Part shown: piece by piece, positions 1 to 8,284 of the stretch
How positions within the stretch are numbered: position 1 is the first letter of the stretch
How the letters are laid out: each line of letters starts with the position of its first letter
Translations under genes and position numbers: made by a program
Origin: Ramlibacter sp.
GTDB lineage: Bacteria; Pseudomonadota; Gammaproteobacteria; Burkholderiales; Burkholderiaceae_C
DNA: 64,000 bases
Assembly (NCBI GenBank): GCA_013815685.1
Contig: JACDFR010000018.1
Coordinates: 1-64,000 of the forward strand
Direction of reading: 5' to 3'
Notes under the pieces: generated by a model
The model's database searches: none
What the model was told of the DNA's origin: nothing
Seen by the model: the letters and a program-made list of their open reading frames with translations, nothing else

Positions 1-1971
1 CAGCGCGTCCAGCGACTCGGCGCGCAGCGCCAGGGCCTCGGGCTGCAGCGGGCGGTGCGCGAGCAGCGGCTGCGCATGGCGCAGCACGTCCTCGTAAGCG
101 CCGAGGCGAAACGCCTGGCGCGCCGCGGCCAATGAGCACGGCAAGGCCCTGTCGGGTTCGCCCGCGGCCAGCCAGTGCTGGCCGACCAGGCCGGGCGCCG
201 CGCCCGCGCCATCCAGCCGCGCTGCCACCTCCCGATGCAGGGCCATGCGGCGGTGCGGCGGGATGCCATCGGCCAGCGCCTGCCGCACCAGCGCGTGACG
301 GAACCGGTAGCGGCCCTCCGCCACCACCAGCACGCCCGCCGCAAGCGCGCGGTCCAGCCGGGCCAGGGGATCGTGCCCGTCGTCGGCCATGAGCGCGACG
401 GCAGTGGCGACGTCGAAATCTTCGGCCGATAGCGCCAGCCGGCGCAGCGCCTCGAGGGCATCCGAATCCACATCGCACAGGCGTTCGGCCAGCGCCGACG
501 ACAGGCTGCGCGGCAGGCTCTCGCCGGCTCCTTCCCCCGAGGTTGACGCACGCGCGAGTTCAACCACGGCGAATGGAAGGCCCTCGGCCCGCTGCGCGAT
601 GCCTGCAGCGCCACCGGGCGGCAGCGGCGCACCGGCCGCGCGCACGGCCAGCAGCGCTGCTTCATCTTCCGCCAGCGGCCCGAGCTCGATCGCCTCCAGC
701 TGGCCGGCGCGCAGCATGCGCGACAGGTTGCGCTCCAGCAGCTCGGGCAGGGTGGGCCGGCATGCCAGGAGCACAAAGACGGGCGGCCCGCTGGCCGCCA
801 GCTGCGCCAGCAGATCGGCACTGGCGTCATCGGCCGAGTGCGCGTCATCGACGATCACCAGCACGGGCTTGCCGGCGGCGGTGGCTAGCAGCAGGCGCCG
901 CACGGCGCCCACCACCTGGTGCCGCCCCATCGGCAGCGCCAGGGGCTGAGCGCTCTCGGACGCGGGGCCCATGGCCGCCAGCACGGCCTGCGCATGCGGG
1001 CCAATGGCCTCCAGCACTTGCGGACCTTCGCTCAGCAGCGGCTCCACCAGGTCAGCGGTGATTCCATAGGGCCGGGTCCAGTCGCCGGCCTGCACGTAGC
1101 GCACCTGCCAGCCCAGGCCCCTCGCCTCCTCGGCCACGCGCCGGCAAAAAGCCGTCTTGCCCATGCCCGCCGGCGCGCGCACCACGGCACCGCCTGGGCG
1201 CCTGCCGAGGCTCGCGCGCAACGACGACAGCACACGCACCAGTTCCAGCGCACGGCCGACGAAGCGCGGCGCGGTCCCCTCCATCCCGGCGACGCACTCG
1301 CGGTAGAGCGCCTCCACCTGCGGCCCGGGCCGCACCCCCATGGACTGCTGCAGGTGGTCACGCAAATGGCCGTGCCAGCGCAGCGCCGAAGAGCGGCGGC
1401 CCGCGGCCAGCTCTTCACGCATCAGCTGCACATGGGCTGCTTCATCGGTGGGATCTTCGCGAACCAGCCGCTCCAGATCGCCCGCTTGCCGCAGCAACCG
1501 AAGGTACTTGTCGCGCAGACGCTGCCGGGGTGCCTCTGTCCAGGGCTCGTAGCGGGATTCGGGCAACAAATCGCCGCCGTACAGATTGGCTGCCGACTTG
1601 CATGCCTGGGCTTGGCCGCCGGCCAGCGCCTGGTCTGCCGCACGCTCGAAGCGCAGTGCATCGCAGTCGACGCCGCGGTCGGGCATGAGCATGACGCGCC
1701 CGCCCCGCAGCACCAGCGCGTCGGGTTGGCCGATGAATTGCCGCGCATGGAAGGCGGCCTTGCGCAGGTTGGCGCTGCCGGCATCCGGGTCGAGGTGCGG
1801 CCACAGCGCCTCGACCACCTGTTCGTTCATCAGGCTGTGCTGGGGTTGCAAGCAGAGCAGTTGCACCAGCTCGGCGGCACGGCGGGGGAGCTGGGGCTGG
1901 GCTTTGCCTGCGTCGCCTGTCGCGTCACCGCCGACGCGGAACTGCCCGAGTACGCGGATTTGCAATGTCAT
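1..1971 (-). CDS. BTAD/AAA-type transcriptional regulator, 3' end cut by window
   Basis: A continuous 657-codon frame runs from the ATG at 1971 to the window edge, so the C-terminus is missing. Residues 1-95 look like an OmpR-type winged helix and about 100-245 like a bacterial transcriptional activation (BTAD) domain. A Walker A sequence APAGMGKT lies near residue 267 and a Walker B-like LVIVDDAH near 370; the rest is helical and repeat-rich. This is the SARP/LuxR-like large ATPase regulator architecture. AGGAGG stands 8 nt before the chosen ATG; another ATG lies 6 nt upstream. It is divergent from the cupin-methyltransferase pair, which it may control (inference). Confidence 0.85.
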   Translation of the reverse strand, partial: MTLQIRVLGQFRVGGDATGDAGKAQPQLPRRAAELVQLLCLQPQHSLMNEQVVEALWPHLDPDAGSANLRKAAFHARQFIGQPDALVLRGGRVMLMPDRGVDCDALRFERAADQALAGGQAQACKSAANLYGGDLLPESRYEPWTEAPRQRLRDKYLRLLRQAGDLERLVREDPTDEAAHVQLMREELAAGRRSSALRWHGHLRDHLQQSMGVRPGPQVEALYRECVAGMEGTAPRFVGRALELVRVLSSLRASLGRRPGGAVVRAPAGMGKTAFCRRVAEEARGLGWQVRYVQAGDWTRPYGITADLVEPLLSEGPQVLEAIGPHAQAVLAAMGPASESAQPLALPMGRHQVVGAVRRLLLATAAGKPVLVIVDDAHSADDASADLLAQLAASGPPVFVLLACRPTLPELLERNLSRMLRAGQLEAIELGPLAEDEAALLAVRAAGAPLPPGGAAGIAQRAEGLPFAVVELARASTSGEGAGESLPRSLSSALAERLCDVDSDALEALRRLALSAEDFDVATAVALMADDGHDPLARLDRALAAGVLVVAEGRYRFRHALVRQALADGIPPHRRMALHREVAARLDGAGAAPGLVGQHWLAAGEPDRALPCSLAAARQAFRLGAYEDVLRHAQPLLAHRPLQPEALALRAESLDAL

Positions 1972-1994
1972 CGCCATTCCCTCCTGCGCCGCCG

Positions 1995-2004
1995 GGAACG
2001 TTCC
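1995..2004. promoter_or_regulatory. Palindrome GGAACGTTCC in the divergent promoter region
   Basis: A perfect 10-bp palindrome lies in the 139-bp gap between the BTAD regulator and the cupin gene. It could be part of an operator, but ten bases is a weak signal and no second copy was seen. Confidence 0.25.
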
Positions 2005-2110
2005 AGGAACACCCGGCGCGGATCATGAGTATGCCGTCTATCGCTTCGAGCGGGTGCAACGAATAGACGCAGGAAAACCGGCACCCGCCAACCACTCAGG
2101 AGCAACCAAC

Positions 2111-2497
2111 ATGCACATGGCCAAAGACGACGTGGACGTCAAGATGGAAATCCCCGGCGCCGTCATCCGGCAGCGATTGAATTTCGGCGACGCCACCGGC
2201 TACGGAAAGATCAGCGGCGAGTACTTCACCCTCTCGTCGGGCGTCGATACCACCCCGCTGTTCGTCGGGCTGAACCACAACTCCTGCGACTGCCCGCACT
2301 GGGGCTTTGTGCTCAAAGGCCAGATCACCACCACCGACGACAGCGGCGCGCAGGAGACCGTGAAAGCCAATGACCTCTTCTACTGGCCCCCCGGCCACAA
2401 CATCAAGGTCGACGCGGATGCCGAGATCGTGATGTTCAGCCCTCAGCACGAGCACACCCACGTTATCAACCACATGAAAGAGATGGTGAAGTCATGA
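2111..2497 (+). CDS. Cupin-domain protein
   Basis: A 128-residue protein with a single cupin-like beta-barrel pattern: a PHWGFVLKG stretch near residue 60 and a PPGHNIKVDADAE stretch near 97, with histidines suited to metal binding. AGGAG at 2097-2101 supports the ATG at 2111; a second ATG lies two codons later. The stop overlaps the methyltransferase start by ATGA, so the two are translationally coupled. Substrate is unknown. It may stabilise or sense the small molecule handled by the methyltransferase (inference). Confidence 0.75.
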   Translation: MHMAKDDVDVKMEIPGAVIRQRLNFGDATGYGKISGEYFTLSSGVDTTPLFVGLNHNSCDCPHWGFVLKGQITTTDDSGAQETVKANDLFYWPPGHNIKVDADAEIVMFSPQHEHTHVINHMKEMVKS

Positions 2498-3312
2498 ACC
2501 CGAACAAGGCACTCTGGGAAAAAGGCGACTTCACCCGCATCGCCGAGAGCATGCGCGAAAGCGGTGAAGACGTGGTGCGGCACGCCGGCATCACCCCCGG
2601 CATGAAGGTGCTGGACCTCGGCTGCGGCGACGGCACCACGGCCATCCCGGCCGCGAAGCTGGGCGCCAACGTGCTGGGCGTGGACATCGCGGGCAACCTG
2701 GTCGCGGCGGGCAACCGGCGCGCGTCCCAGGCCGGCCTGCAGGCAACGTGCCGCTTCCTGGAAGGCGATGCCTGCGACCTGGGCGGCATCGAGAACAAGA
2801 CCTTCGACCGCGTCATCAGCATCTTTGGCGCCATGTTCGCGCCCAAGCCCTTCGACGTGGCGCGGGAGATGGTGCGCGTGACCAAGCCCGGCGGCCGCAT
2901 CATCATGGGCAACTGGATTCCCAACGACCCGACGCTCGTCGCGCAGATCCTGAAAATCAGCGCGGCCTACGCGCCCCCGCCGCCCGAAGGCTTCGTGAGC
3001 CCCATGACCTGGGGGGTGCCCGCCAATGTGACCGAACGCTTCGGCGCGGCCGGCGTTGCGTGGGAAGGAATCACCTGCGAGCGCGACAACTATGTGTTCG
3101 AGTTCAAGGGGACACCCGCGGAGTTCGTGGACACGTTCAGGCAGTACTACGGGCCGACGATGAATGCCTTCGAGGCGGCGGGGAAGGAAGGGAAAGCGGA
3201 CCAGCTGCGCAGCGAACTGGTGGCGCTGTTCGAGAGCCAGAACCTGTGCCAGTACCCGGGGACGACGCTGATCGGGGCGAAGTTTTTGAAGGTGACGGTG
3301 GAGGTGGGTTGA
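2494..3312 (+). CDS. Class I SAM-dependent methyltransferase
   Basis: A 272-residue protein. The SAM-binding motif I is VLDLGCGDGTT near residue 39, followed by GVDIAGN (motif II acidic residue) near 63 and the motif around FDRVISIFGAMFAP near 103, as in UbiE/Methyltransf_11 proteins. It overlaps the upstream cupin gene by four bases. The acceptor substrate cannot be read from sequence. The C-terminal VTVEVG end is echoed by a gene remnant at 31017-31089, so a paralogue once existed nearby. Confidence 0.85.
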   Translation: MNPNKALWEKGDFTRIAESMRESGEDVVRHAGITPGMKVLDLGCGDGTTAIPAAKLGANVLGVDIAGNLVAAGNRRASQAGLQATCRFLEGDACDLGGIENKTFDRVISIFGAMFAPKPFDVAREMVRVTKPGGRIIMGNWIPNDPTLVAQILKISAAYAPPPPEGFVSPMTWGVPANVTERFGAAGVAWEGITCERDNYVFEFKGTPAEFVDTFRQYYGPTMNAFEAAGKEGKADQLRSELVALFESQNLCQYPGTTLIGAKFLKVTVEVG

Positions 3313-3503
3313 GCAGATGTGGCCTTCGCTGTCTTCGAACCGGGCGGCCCGGGCGCCGCCTGCGGTGATGGCGCCGGCCGGGCTCCTCTCCCCCGGCATG
3401 TCGTAATCCTCGAACCACCACGCCCTTTGCGGCCGCCAAAAGGCGTCAGCCCCGGGGTGCTCTCGGTGAACACGGTCCGGGGCCGACGCGTCGGGAGGTC
3501 TGA

Positions 3504-3992
3504 TCAGTACCGGTACGGGTTGTAGGCAGCGCGATCGAAGCGGTTCGGCACGCCGTCACGGTCTATATCGCGCCGGCCGTTGTGGTAGTAGGCAGCACGT
3601 GGGTCGAACCAGCGCGAATTGGGGTCGAAGCGGTTCTGCACGCCATCGCCGTCCCGGTCGCCATACGGGCCGCGGCGCTCGGAGTAGTAGCCGTGCCCCT
3701 GACCATAGCCGTATTCGACCGGGCGCGGCTGCACATACACCGGCTGCGGCTGCACGTAGACAGGCCTGGGCTGCACGTACACCGGCCTCGGCTGCACATA
3801 CACGGGTTGCGGCTGCACGTACACCGGCTGCGGCTGCACGTAGACAGGCTGTTGCTGCACGTAGCCGCCGGGAACGTTCAGGCCGATGGAAAAGAACACG
3901 TCGCTGCGTGCGTGCGCAGCGGAGGCCGCGACGACCGTGCCAAGCGCGACGGCAGCAACAACGAGGGGCTTGGCGGAGAAGAGGCGTTTCAT
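3504..3992 (-). CDS. Secreted repeat protein with calcium-type DxDxDG motifs
   Basis: A 162-residue protein with a signal peptide (residues 1-28, ending AAHA). Seven YVQPxPV-type heptads follow at residues 44-92. The C-terminal half carries two thrombospondin-3/EF-hand-like motifs, DRDGDGVQNRFD and DIDRDGVPNRFD, that could bind calcium. The start at 3992 has AGGAG six bases upstream. It is probably a periplasmic or surface protein of unknown role; similar proline/valine/tyrosine repeat proteins occur widely in Burkholderiales. The repeat is expected to vary in length between strains. Confidence 0.8.
   Translation of the reverse strand: MKRLFSAKPLVVAAVALGTVVAASAAHARSDVFFSIGLNVPGGYVQQQPVYVQPQPVYVQPQPVYVQPRPVYVQPRPVYVQPQPVYVQPRPVEYGYGQGHGYYSERRGPYGDRDGDGVQNRFDPNSRWFDPRAAYYHNGRRDIDRDGVPNRFDRAAYNPYRY
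3717..3863 (-). repeat. Seven tandem 21-bp coding repeats (YVQPxPV)
   Basis: Seven head-to-tail 21-bp units encode YVQQQPV, YVQPQPV and YVQPRPV variants inside the secreted protein at 3504-3992. The units differ by a few bases, mainly at the Q/R codon. Confidence 0.9.
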
Positions 3993-4109
3993 GGATGCTC
4001 CTGGTGGGGATAGCGTATGGTGCATGCCGGTCCCTGAACGCAGGCTGAACAGATCGCCGTTGTGTTTCCGCTGGGTAAAGTTCACGCGATTGCGCAGGAC
4101 GTAGCGTGG

Positions 4110-4586
4110 CTAGCCCGCCGGCACCGAGCGCGGGAGCGGCTGGCCGGTTTCCAGCAGTGTCTTGAGGTTGGAAAGAACCTTGGGCCACCCTCCGGAGATG
4201 CCGGCAAGCATCTGCGGGTCGCGCTCGAGGTCTTCATGCGCCACCGTGAGGCGCACCAGGCCCTGGCCATGCTGCTCGATGTCGATCGCGACACGGGAAT
4301 GCATCGATTCATCTTCGACCTGCGCCGGCCTGGCCCAGGTGTAGACCAGCCTGCGCGGCGGGTCGCTTTCGACAACCTTGCCGACGATGTCGACGGTGCG
4401 GGCCTCGTCCACGCGCTGGTGCTCCCAGCGCGAGCCGGGCTTCCAATCCGACACGTTCACCCGCGCGCACTCGGCGTTCGGGCCCGCCCAATATTGGCGC
4501 ATCACTTCAGGGTCTACGAATGCCTGCCACACCTTTTCGGGCGTGGACGCGATATAGGACACGTAAACGAAACTAGGTTTTGTCAT
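4110..4586 (-). CDS. AHSA1/SRPBCC-domain protein
   Basis: A 158-residue START/SRPBCC-fold protein of the activator-of-Hsp90-like (AHSA1) family. The family pattern is VYVSYIASTPEKVWQAF at the start, GSRWEH near residue 54, and GGWPKVLSNLKTLLETG at the end. Its start at 4586 overlaps the end of the ArsR gene by 14 bases, the usual ArsR-SRPBCC arrangement in which the repressor and the lipocalin-like partner are co-transcribed. Ligand is unknown. Confidence 0.85.
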   Translation of the reverse strand: MTKPSFVYVSYIASTPEKVWQAFVDPEVMRQYWAGPNAECARVNVSDWKPGSRWEHQRVDEARTVDIVGKVVESDPPRRLVYTWARPAQVEDESMHSRVAIDIEQHGQGLVRLTVAHEDLERDPQMLAGISGGWPKVLSNLKTLLETGQPLPRSVPAG

Positions 4587-4902
4587 TGCCGTCACCTTCC
4601 AGTTTTCTCTTGAGGTTGCGCAGTGCGCCGAGGCGGCTGCGCTCGAACTTGGCGATCCAGCGCTCATGGATCTCGTGCAGCGGCACCGGGTTCAGGTAGT
4701 GGAGCTTTTCGCGGCCTTGCCAGATGACGGCAACCAGGTTGGAGTCTTCCAGCAATTGAAGGTGCTGCGTGACCGCCTGGCGCGTCATCTCCATGTGCTC
4801 ACACAGCGCTGTGAGCGTCTGGCCATTGTCCGCGTGCAGCAGGTCGAGCAGCCGCCTGCGGGTGGGGTCGGCCAGCGCCTTGAAGACTTTGTCGATGTCC
4901 AA
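4573..4902 (-). CDS. ArsR-family winged-helix repressor
   Basis: A 109-residue protein starting KVFKALADPTRRRLLDLL with the recognition region MTRQAVTQHLQLLEDSNLV, typical of ArsR-type metal-independent repressors paired with SRPBCC proteins. No CxC metal-binding motif is seen. The most likely start is TTG at 4902 preceded by GAGG; there is no in-frame ATG nearby. The 5' end lies only 16 bp from the palindromic element at 4919-5159, so the native promoter may have been displaced or supplied by that element. Confidence 0.8.
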   Translation of the reverse strand: MDIDKVFKALADPTRRRLLDLLHADNGQTLTALCEHMEMTRQAVTQHLQLLEDSNLVAVIWQGREKLHYLNPVPLHEIHERWIAKFERSRLGALRNLKRKLEGDGNDKT

Positions 4903-4918
4903 TACCGGCCTCAGTGCG

Positions 4919-5159
4919 AGGGCCTGTTCACACTATTTATGCAAGTGCGAACGTGGTTAAAACAGCGCCAATCCAGGCGCAGGGCGACGCCCAGGCTGGC
5001 CGCCTGGGCTAGGCGTGCAACAACGAGTGGCGCTGTTTTAACCACGTTCCCTTCGCGTTGCCAAGCCTTGCCGGACACTGAGTCCGGCTGCGTTTCGCGC
5101 CTTGCGCATGACCTTTTTGATCCGCAACGCATCTTGCATAAATAGTGTGAACAGGCCCT
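4919..5159. mobile_element. 241-bp nested-palindrome element with perfect 27-bp terminal inverted repeats (MITE-like)
   Basis: Positions 4919-4945 and 5133-5159 are perfect 27-bp inverted repeats whose outer ends read AGGGCCTGTTCACACT. Inside lie a second perfect inverted repeat of 22 bp (4949-4970 with 5028-5049) and small hairpins (4989-4996 with 5002-5009; 5071-5076 with 5082-5087). No protein is encoded. It interrupts an SRPBCC-ArsR-SRPBCC gene row and its right end includes two bases of an SRPBCC stop codon. No clear target duplication was found. A non-autonomous transposable element is the best reading; family unknown. Confidence 0.7.
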
Positions 5160-5613
5160 AGTTCCAGTTGTCGATCTTGATGTCGTCGGGGCTGGGCGTT
5201 CCCTTCCCGGTTTCGACCAGCGACTTCAGGCTCATCATGAAAGTGCCCCACTTGGTGCTGCAATGGTGCATGGATTCGCTCGGCTCCTTCCAGCCCTGGT
5301 GCTTGAACAGCACGATGGCATGCTCGCCTTCCTGCTTCAGGTCAAAGCTGATCCGGGAGCCGACCCAGTCCTCAGGCCCATCCGCCACTTGCCAGACCAC
5401 CCGCTTCGCCGGGTCTAGCTCGAGAACCTTGATGTCGAAGCCACCGATGTCGACACCGCCAGTGGTGAAGCGCAGCTTCAGGTTTTCGCCCACCTTGCTT
5501 TCCCCTCGCGTATCGGCAGTCCACCAACCGGCAACGCCGTCGCGTGTGCTCAGCGCTTTGTAGACGTCGTCCACCGACGACTTGATTCCGACTCTGTGCA
5601 GGATATCCACCAT
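5158..5613 (-). CDS. AHSA1/SRPBCC-domain protein
   Basis: A 151-residue SRPBCC protein (LHRVGIKSSVDDVYKALS, GVAGWWTADTRGE, FDLKQEGEHAIVLFKHQGW, MMSLKSLVETGKGTP). AAAGGAA precedes the ATG at 5613. The stop codon TAG at 5158-5160 overlaps the terminal repeat of the palindromic element, so the element sits exactly at the 3' end of this gene. It was probably the first gene of a row with the ArsR and second SRPBCC genes before insertion (inference). Confidence 0.85.
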   Translation of the reverse strand: MVDILHRVGIKSSVDDVYKALSTRDGVAGWWTADTRGESKVGENLKLRFTTGGVDIGGFDIKVLELDPAKRVVWQVADGPEDWVGSRISFDLKQEGEHAIVLFKHQGWKEPSESMHHCSTKWGTFMMSLKSLVETGKGTPSPDDIKIDNWN

Positions 5614-5854
5614 CACAATTCCTTTCGGGTTGATTGATAAAAAAGGTGACGGAGTATATGCAGGCATTTACTTGCATGTCAAATCGCTTGTGAAGATTCG
5701 TTCTCCTACCCCGGACAGGGCGCAATCCGACAGCCCAGCGCACCACACTGGCGTACAAATGAGGTTCATCGCAAACCTAGCGACGCAAGGCGGCAACCGG
5801 CCAGGCGCGCAAGGACGGCGACGAAGGCGGCGGGGATAAAAAGAAGGGGTCGCG

Positions 5855-6475
5855 CTAGAGCTTCTGGTCCCCGGGCGCTGCGTCCAGGCGCTTGCGCTCG
5901 GCCGGCGAAAGAACCCGGGGTTCGCGAGCCGGGGCGTTCGATGCTGGAACAAAGAACGGGTTGTCTTTGTGCTTGCCTGTCAGGCGGGCCTTGACCACCT
6001 GACTCATGATCCTGGCGATGCCAAACAATGTCGCTATCGGGGCCGCACCGACCGGCGCGAGCGCAGAACCGGTGTTGAGCGCCACCTTCACAGGGCCCAG
6101 CGACTCATCCAGCGACGCAGCTTCGCCCGGCAGGCAGGTGTGAATGAGGCCCACATACGGAAGCGAGCGGTCTCGCGGGGTGTTGCCGATGGCGGTGTGG
6201 CAGCAGCTTGCGTACCACCGGAACATGCCTTTGTCGCTCAGCGACTTGCAAGACAGCCGGTCGGAACCGGCCGTGAACTCCACGGCCCGCGGCAAGGCAG
6301 CGATGATCTGCGTACCGCCCTGCGCATCGAGGGTGTCGCTGTGCCGGCCCAGGAAGCGGGCAAACGCCTGGCAGTCGCTGCAATAACAGGTCGCGCGCGC
6401 AAACGCCTGTCGCGCGTCAACGTGGCCTTGCAGCAGGCCGCAGCGGCAACGCAAATTCAACGGTCCTTCGTGCAT
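5855..6475 (-). CDS. DUF6151/GFA-like cysteine-rich protein
   Basis: A 206-residue protein resembling the glutathione-dependent formaldehyde-activating (GFA) fold. It has an N-terminal RCRCG (CxC), a CYCSDCQ (CxxC) near residue 31, and a CCHT stretch near 92, which would form a zinc site. GAGGAATTC precedes the ATG at 6475; another ATG lies at 6502. It stands alone between the SRPBCC group and the transport operon. Function is unknown; it matches my recollection of DUF6151 proteins. Confidence 0.7.
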   Translation of the reverse strand: MHEGPLNLRCRCGLLQGHVDARQAFARATCYCSDCQAFARFLGRHSDTLDAQGGTQIIAALPRAVEFTAGSDRLSCKSLSDKGMFRWYASCCHTAIGNTPRDRSLPYVGLIHTCLPGEAASLDESLGPVKVALNTGSALAPVGAAPIATLFGIARIMSQVVKARLTGKHKDNPFFVPASNAPAREPRVLSPAERKRLDAAPGDQKL

Positions 6476-6557
6476 GAATTCCTCTTCGACGCCTCGCTTC
6501 ATTCTATGCCGCGCCCGGCCGCGCGTTCTGCGTTGGGGGCAGGGGTATTGCCGGTGA

Positions 6558-7430
6558 TCAGGTTTCGGCGGGTCCGCTGAGATCCGGCCACAGTTCGACC
6601 GCCACAGGCTGATGGTCGGACGCCTGCGTGTCGCCATCGATCCGCATGCTGCGCACCTTGTCCTTGAGCCCGTTGCTCACGAAGACGAAGTCACAAGTCA
6701 CCGGCTCGGGGCCATAGCGCCGGTCATACAACCGAAAGGTGGGCGGCTGGGGCGCCGGCCCATGCAACACCTTCCAGGCATTCCAGAAGCGCGCGGGTGA
6801 CCCCGGGACAGCCAACACAGCGTGCTCAGGCTCATGCGCCTCGAAATTGAAATCGCCGCACAGGATGGCGTGCTCCGTATGCTCCTTGCTCTGGAACGGC
6901 GAGCCGTCATCGCTGCGTTCGGGCGGCGCCACGGCATGGGCACAGGCTTCCTCATGGAGGGCGCGCAGGGCCTGGGCCTGGGCCATGCGCTGCGCCTTGG
7001 AGTAGTACTCGAGATGCGTGGTCATGACCCGCACGGGGCCCAATGCCGGGTCGCGCACCGTCAACGTCGTGCACATGCGCGGCATGCTGCGCACGCCGAC
7101 ATCGGCGCGGTACGGCAGCAAGTGATGCTGCAATTGCGCCACCGGCAGCCGCGTCGCGATGACATTGCCGAACCGGCGCCGCTCCCCGTCGGCGGTCCAT
7201 TCGTCCACGGCGGCGCCGAAGAAAAGCTGGAAGCCGGGCAGCAGCGCAGCCAGCAGGGCCGGCTGGTCGTGGCCGGGATTGCCGGCCAGCTGCGGATAGT
7301 TGACCGAAATCTCCTGCAGGCACAGGACGTCGAAATCCGCGAGCTGGCGCGCGCCTTGCACGATGCGTTCGGGGCTGACGACGCCATCCACGCCGCAGCA
7401 CCATTGGGTGTTCCAGGTGACCAGTTTCAT
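6558..7430 (-). CDS. Endonuclease/exonuclease/phosphatase-fold hydrolase
   Basis: A 290-residue EEP-superfamily protein. Catalytic landmarks are WNTQW at residue 5, LQEI near 38 (metal-binding Glu), THLEYYS, CGDFNFE near 190 and the terminal SDHQPV (general base His). No signal peptide is seen, so it is probably cytoplasmic. Its start lies two bases after the last permease gene, making it the final gene of the Ugp-like ABC operon. That is the position UgpQ glycerophosphodiesterase holds in other operons. A role in cleaving an imported phosphodiester is inferred. Confidence 0.8.
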   Translation of the reverse strand: MKLVTWNTQWCCGVDGVVSPERIVQGARQLADFDVLCLQEISVNYPQLAGNPGHDQPALLAALLPGFQLFFGAAVDEWTADGERRRFGNVIATRLPVAQLQHHLLPYRADVGVRSMPRMCTTLTVRDPALGPVRVMTTHLEYYSKAQRMAQAQALRALHEEACAHAVAPPERSDDGSPFQSKEHTEHAILCGDFNFEAHEPEHAVLAVPGSPARFWNAWKVLHGPAPQPPTFRLYDRRYGPEPVTCDFVFVSNGLKDKVRSMRIDGDTQASDHQPVAVELWPDLSGPAET

Positions 7431-7432
7431 GG

Positions 7433-8284
7433 CTACTTGATCCCGGCGCGCATGAAACTTTGCACGAACTGGCGCTGGAACAGCAGAAATCCGATCAGCA
7501 GCGGCGCCGAGGTCATCAGGGTGGCGGCGGTGATGATGGACCAGTCAACACCCTGGTCGACGGACGAGAACACCTGCAAGCCCACAGTCAGCGGCCTGGC
7601 GTTGACGCTGTTGGTGATGATGAGCGGCCACAGAAAATTGTTCCAGTGAAAGCTGACCGACACCAGCGCAAAAGCCGTGTACACGGGCCGTGCCAGCGGA
7701 ACGTAAACGCGCCACAGGATCTGCAGCGCGCTCGCGCCCTCGACCCGCGCAGCCTCATCGAGCTCCTTGGGGATACCCATGAACGTCTGGCGCAGCAGGA
7801 AGATGGCGAAGGCCGAGGCGAAGTACGGCAGGCCGATGGCCAGCAGCGTATCGACCAGGCCCAGTTGCGACATGGTCTTGTAGTTCTCCACGAGCAGGAT
7901 GTCCGGCATGATCATGAGCTGCACCAGCACCAGCGCAAAGGCGACGTTCTTCCCCCGGAACTCGTAACGCGCGAATGCATACGCCGCCATCGTTCCCAGC
8001 ACCACCTGCACCGCCAGGATCATCAGCACCAGCAGCGTCGTATTCAGGAAGTAGCGCGCGAACGGCGCCGCCTCCCAGGCGCGGCGGAAATTGTTCAGGG
8101 TGAGCGGCGCGAACAGCGTGAAGCGCGTGGAGAATTCGCTGGCGTGAAACGCCGTCCAGACCGCATACACCAACGGCAGGATCCAGAGCAGCGCGAGCAC
8201 CCACGCGGCCAGCGTGTCGAGCCAGGTCGGATCGTTGTAAACCAGCCGCCGGACGGGCTCGAGCGATTTGGCGCGGGCGCTCAT
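7433..8284 (-). CDS. ABC transporter permease (UgpE/MalG-like)
   Basis: A 283-residue inner-membrane protein with about six transmembrane segments. The EAA loop KELDEAARVEGASALQILWRVYVPLARP near residues 172-200 docks the ATPase. The ATG at 8284 overlaps the stop of the partner permease by four bases. It forms the carbohydrate-uptake-1 family importer with the genes at 8281-11547; by family and by the neighbouring glycerol-1-phosphate dehydrogenase the substrate may be a glycerol phosphate or its diester (inference). Confidence 0.88.
   Translation of the reverse strand: MSARAKSLEPVRRLVYNDPTWLDTLAAWVLALLWILPLVYAVWTAFHASEFSTRFTLFAPLTLNNFRRAWEAAPFARYFLNTTLLVLMILAVQVVLGTMAAYAFARYEFRGKNVAFALVLVQLMIMPDILLVENYKTMSQLGLVDTLLAIGLPYFASAFAIFLLRQTFMGIPKELDEAARVEGASALQILWRVYVPLARPVYTAFALVSVSFHWNNFLWPLIITNSVNARPLTVGLQVFSSVDQGVDWSIITAATLMTSAPLLIGFLLFQRQFVQSFMRAGIK

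Noticed and set aside
919-2028. Long plus-strand frame of about 370 codons opposite the BTAD regulator
   Set aside because: Its translation is rich in His, Gln, Arg and Ala without any domain; the opposite strand has clear HTH, BTAD and AAA motifs.
3449-3483. GCCCCGG/CCGGGGC inverted repeat after the methyltransferase
   Set aside because: The loop is 21 bases and there is no T tract, so a terminator call is not supported.
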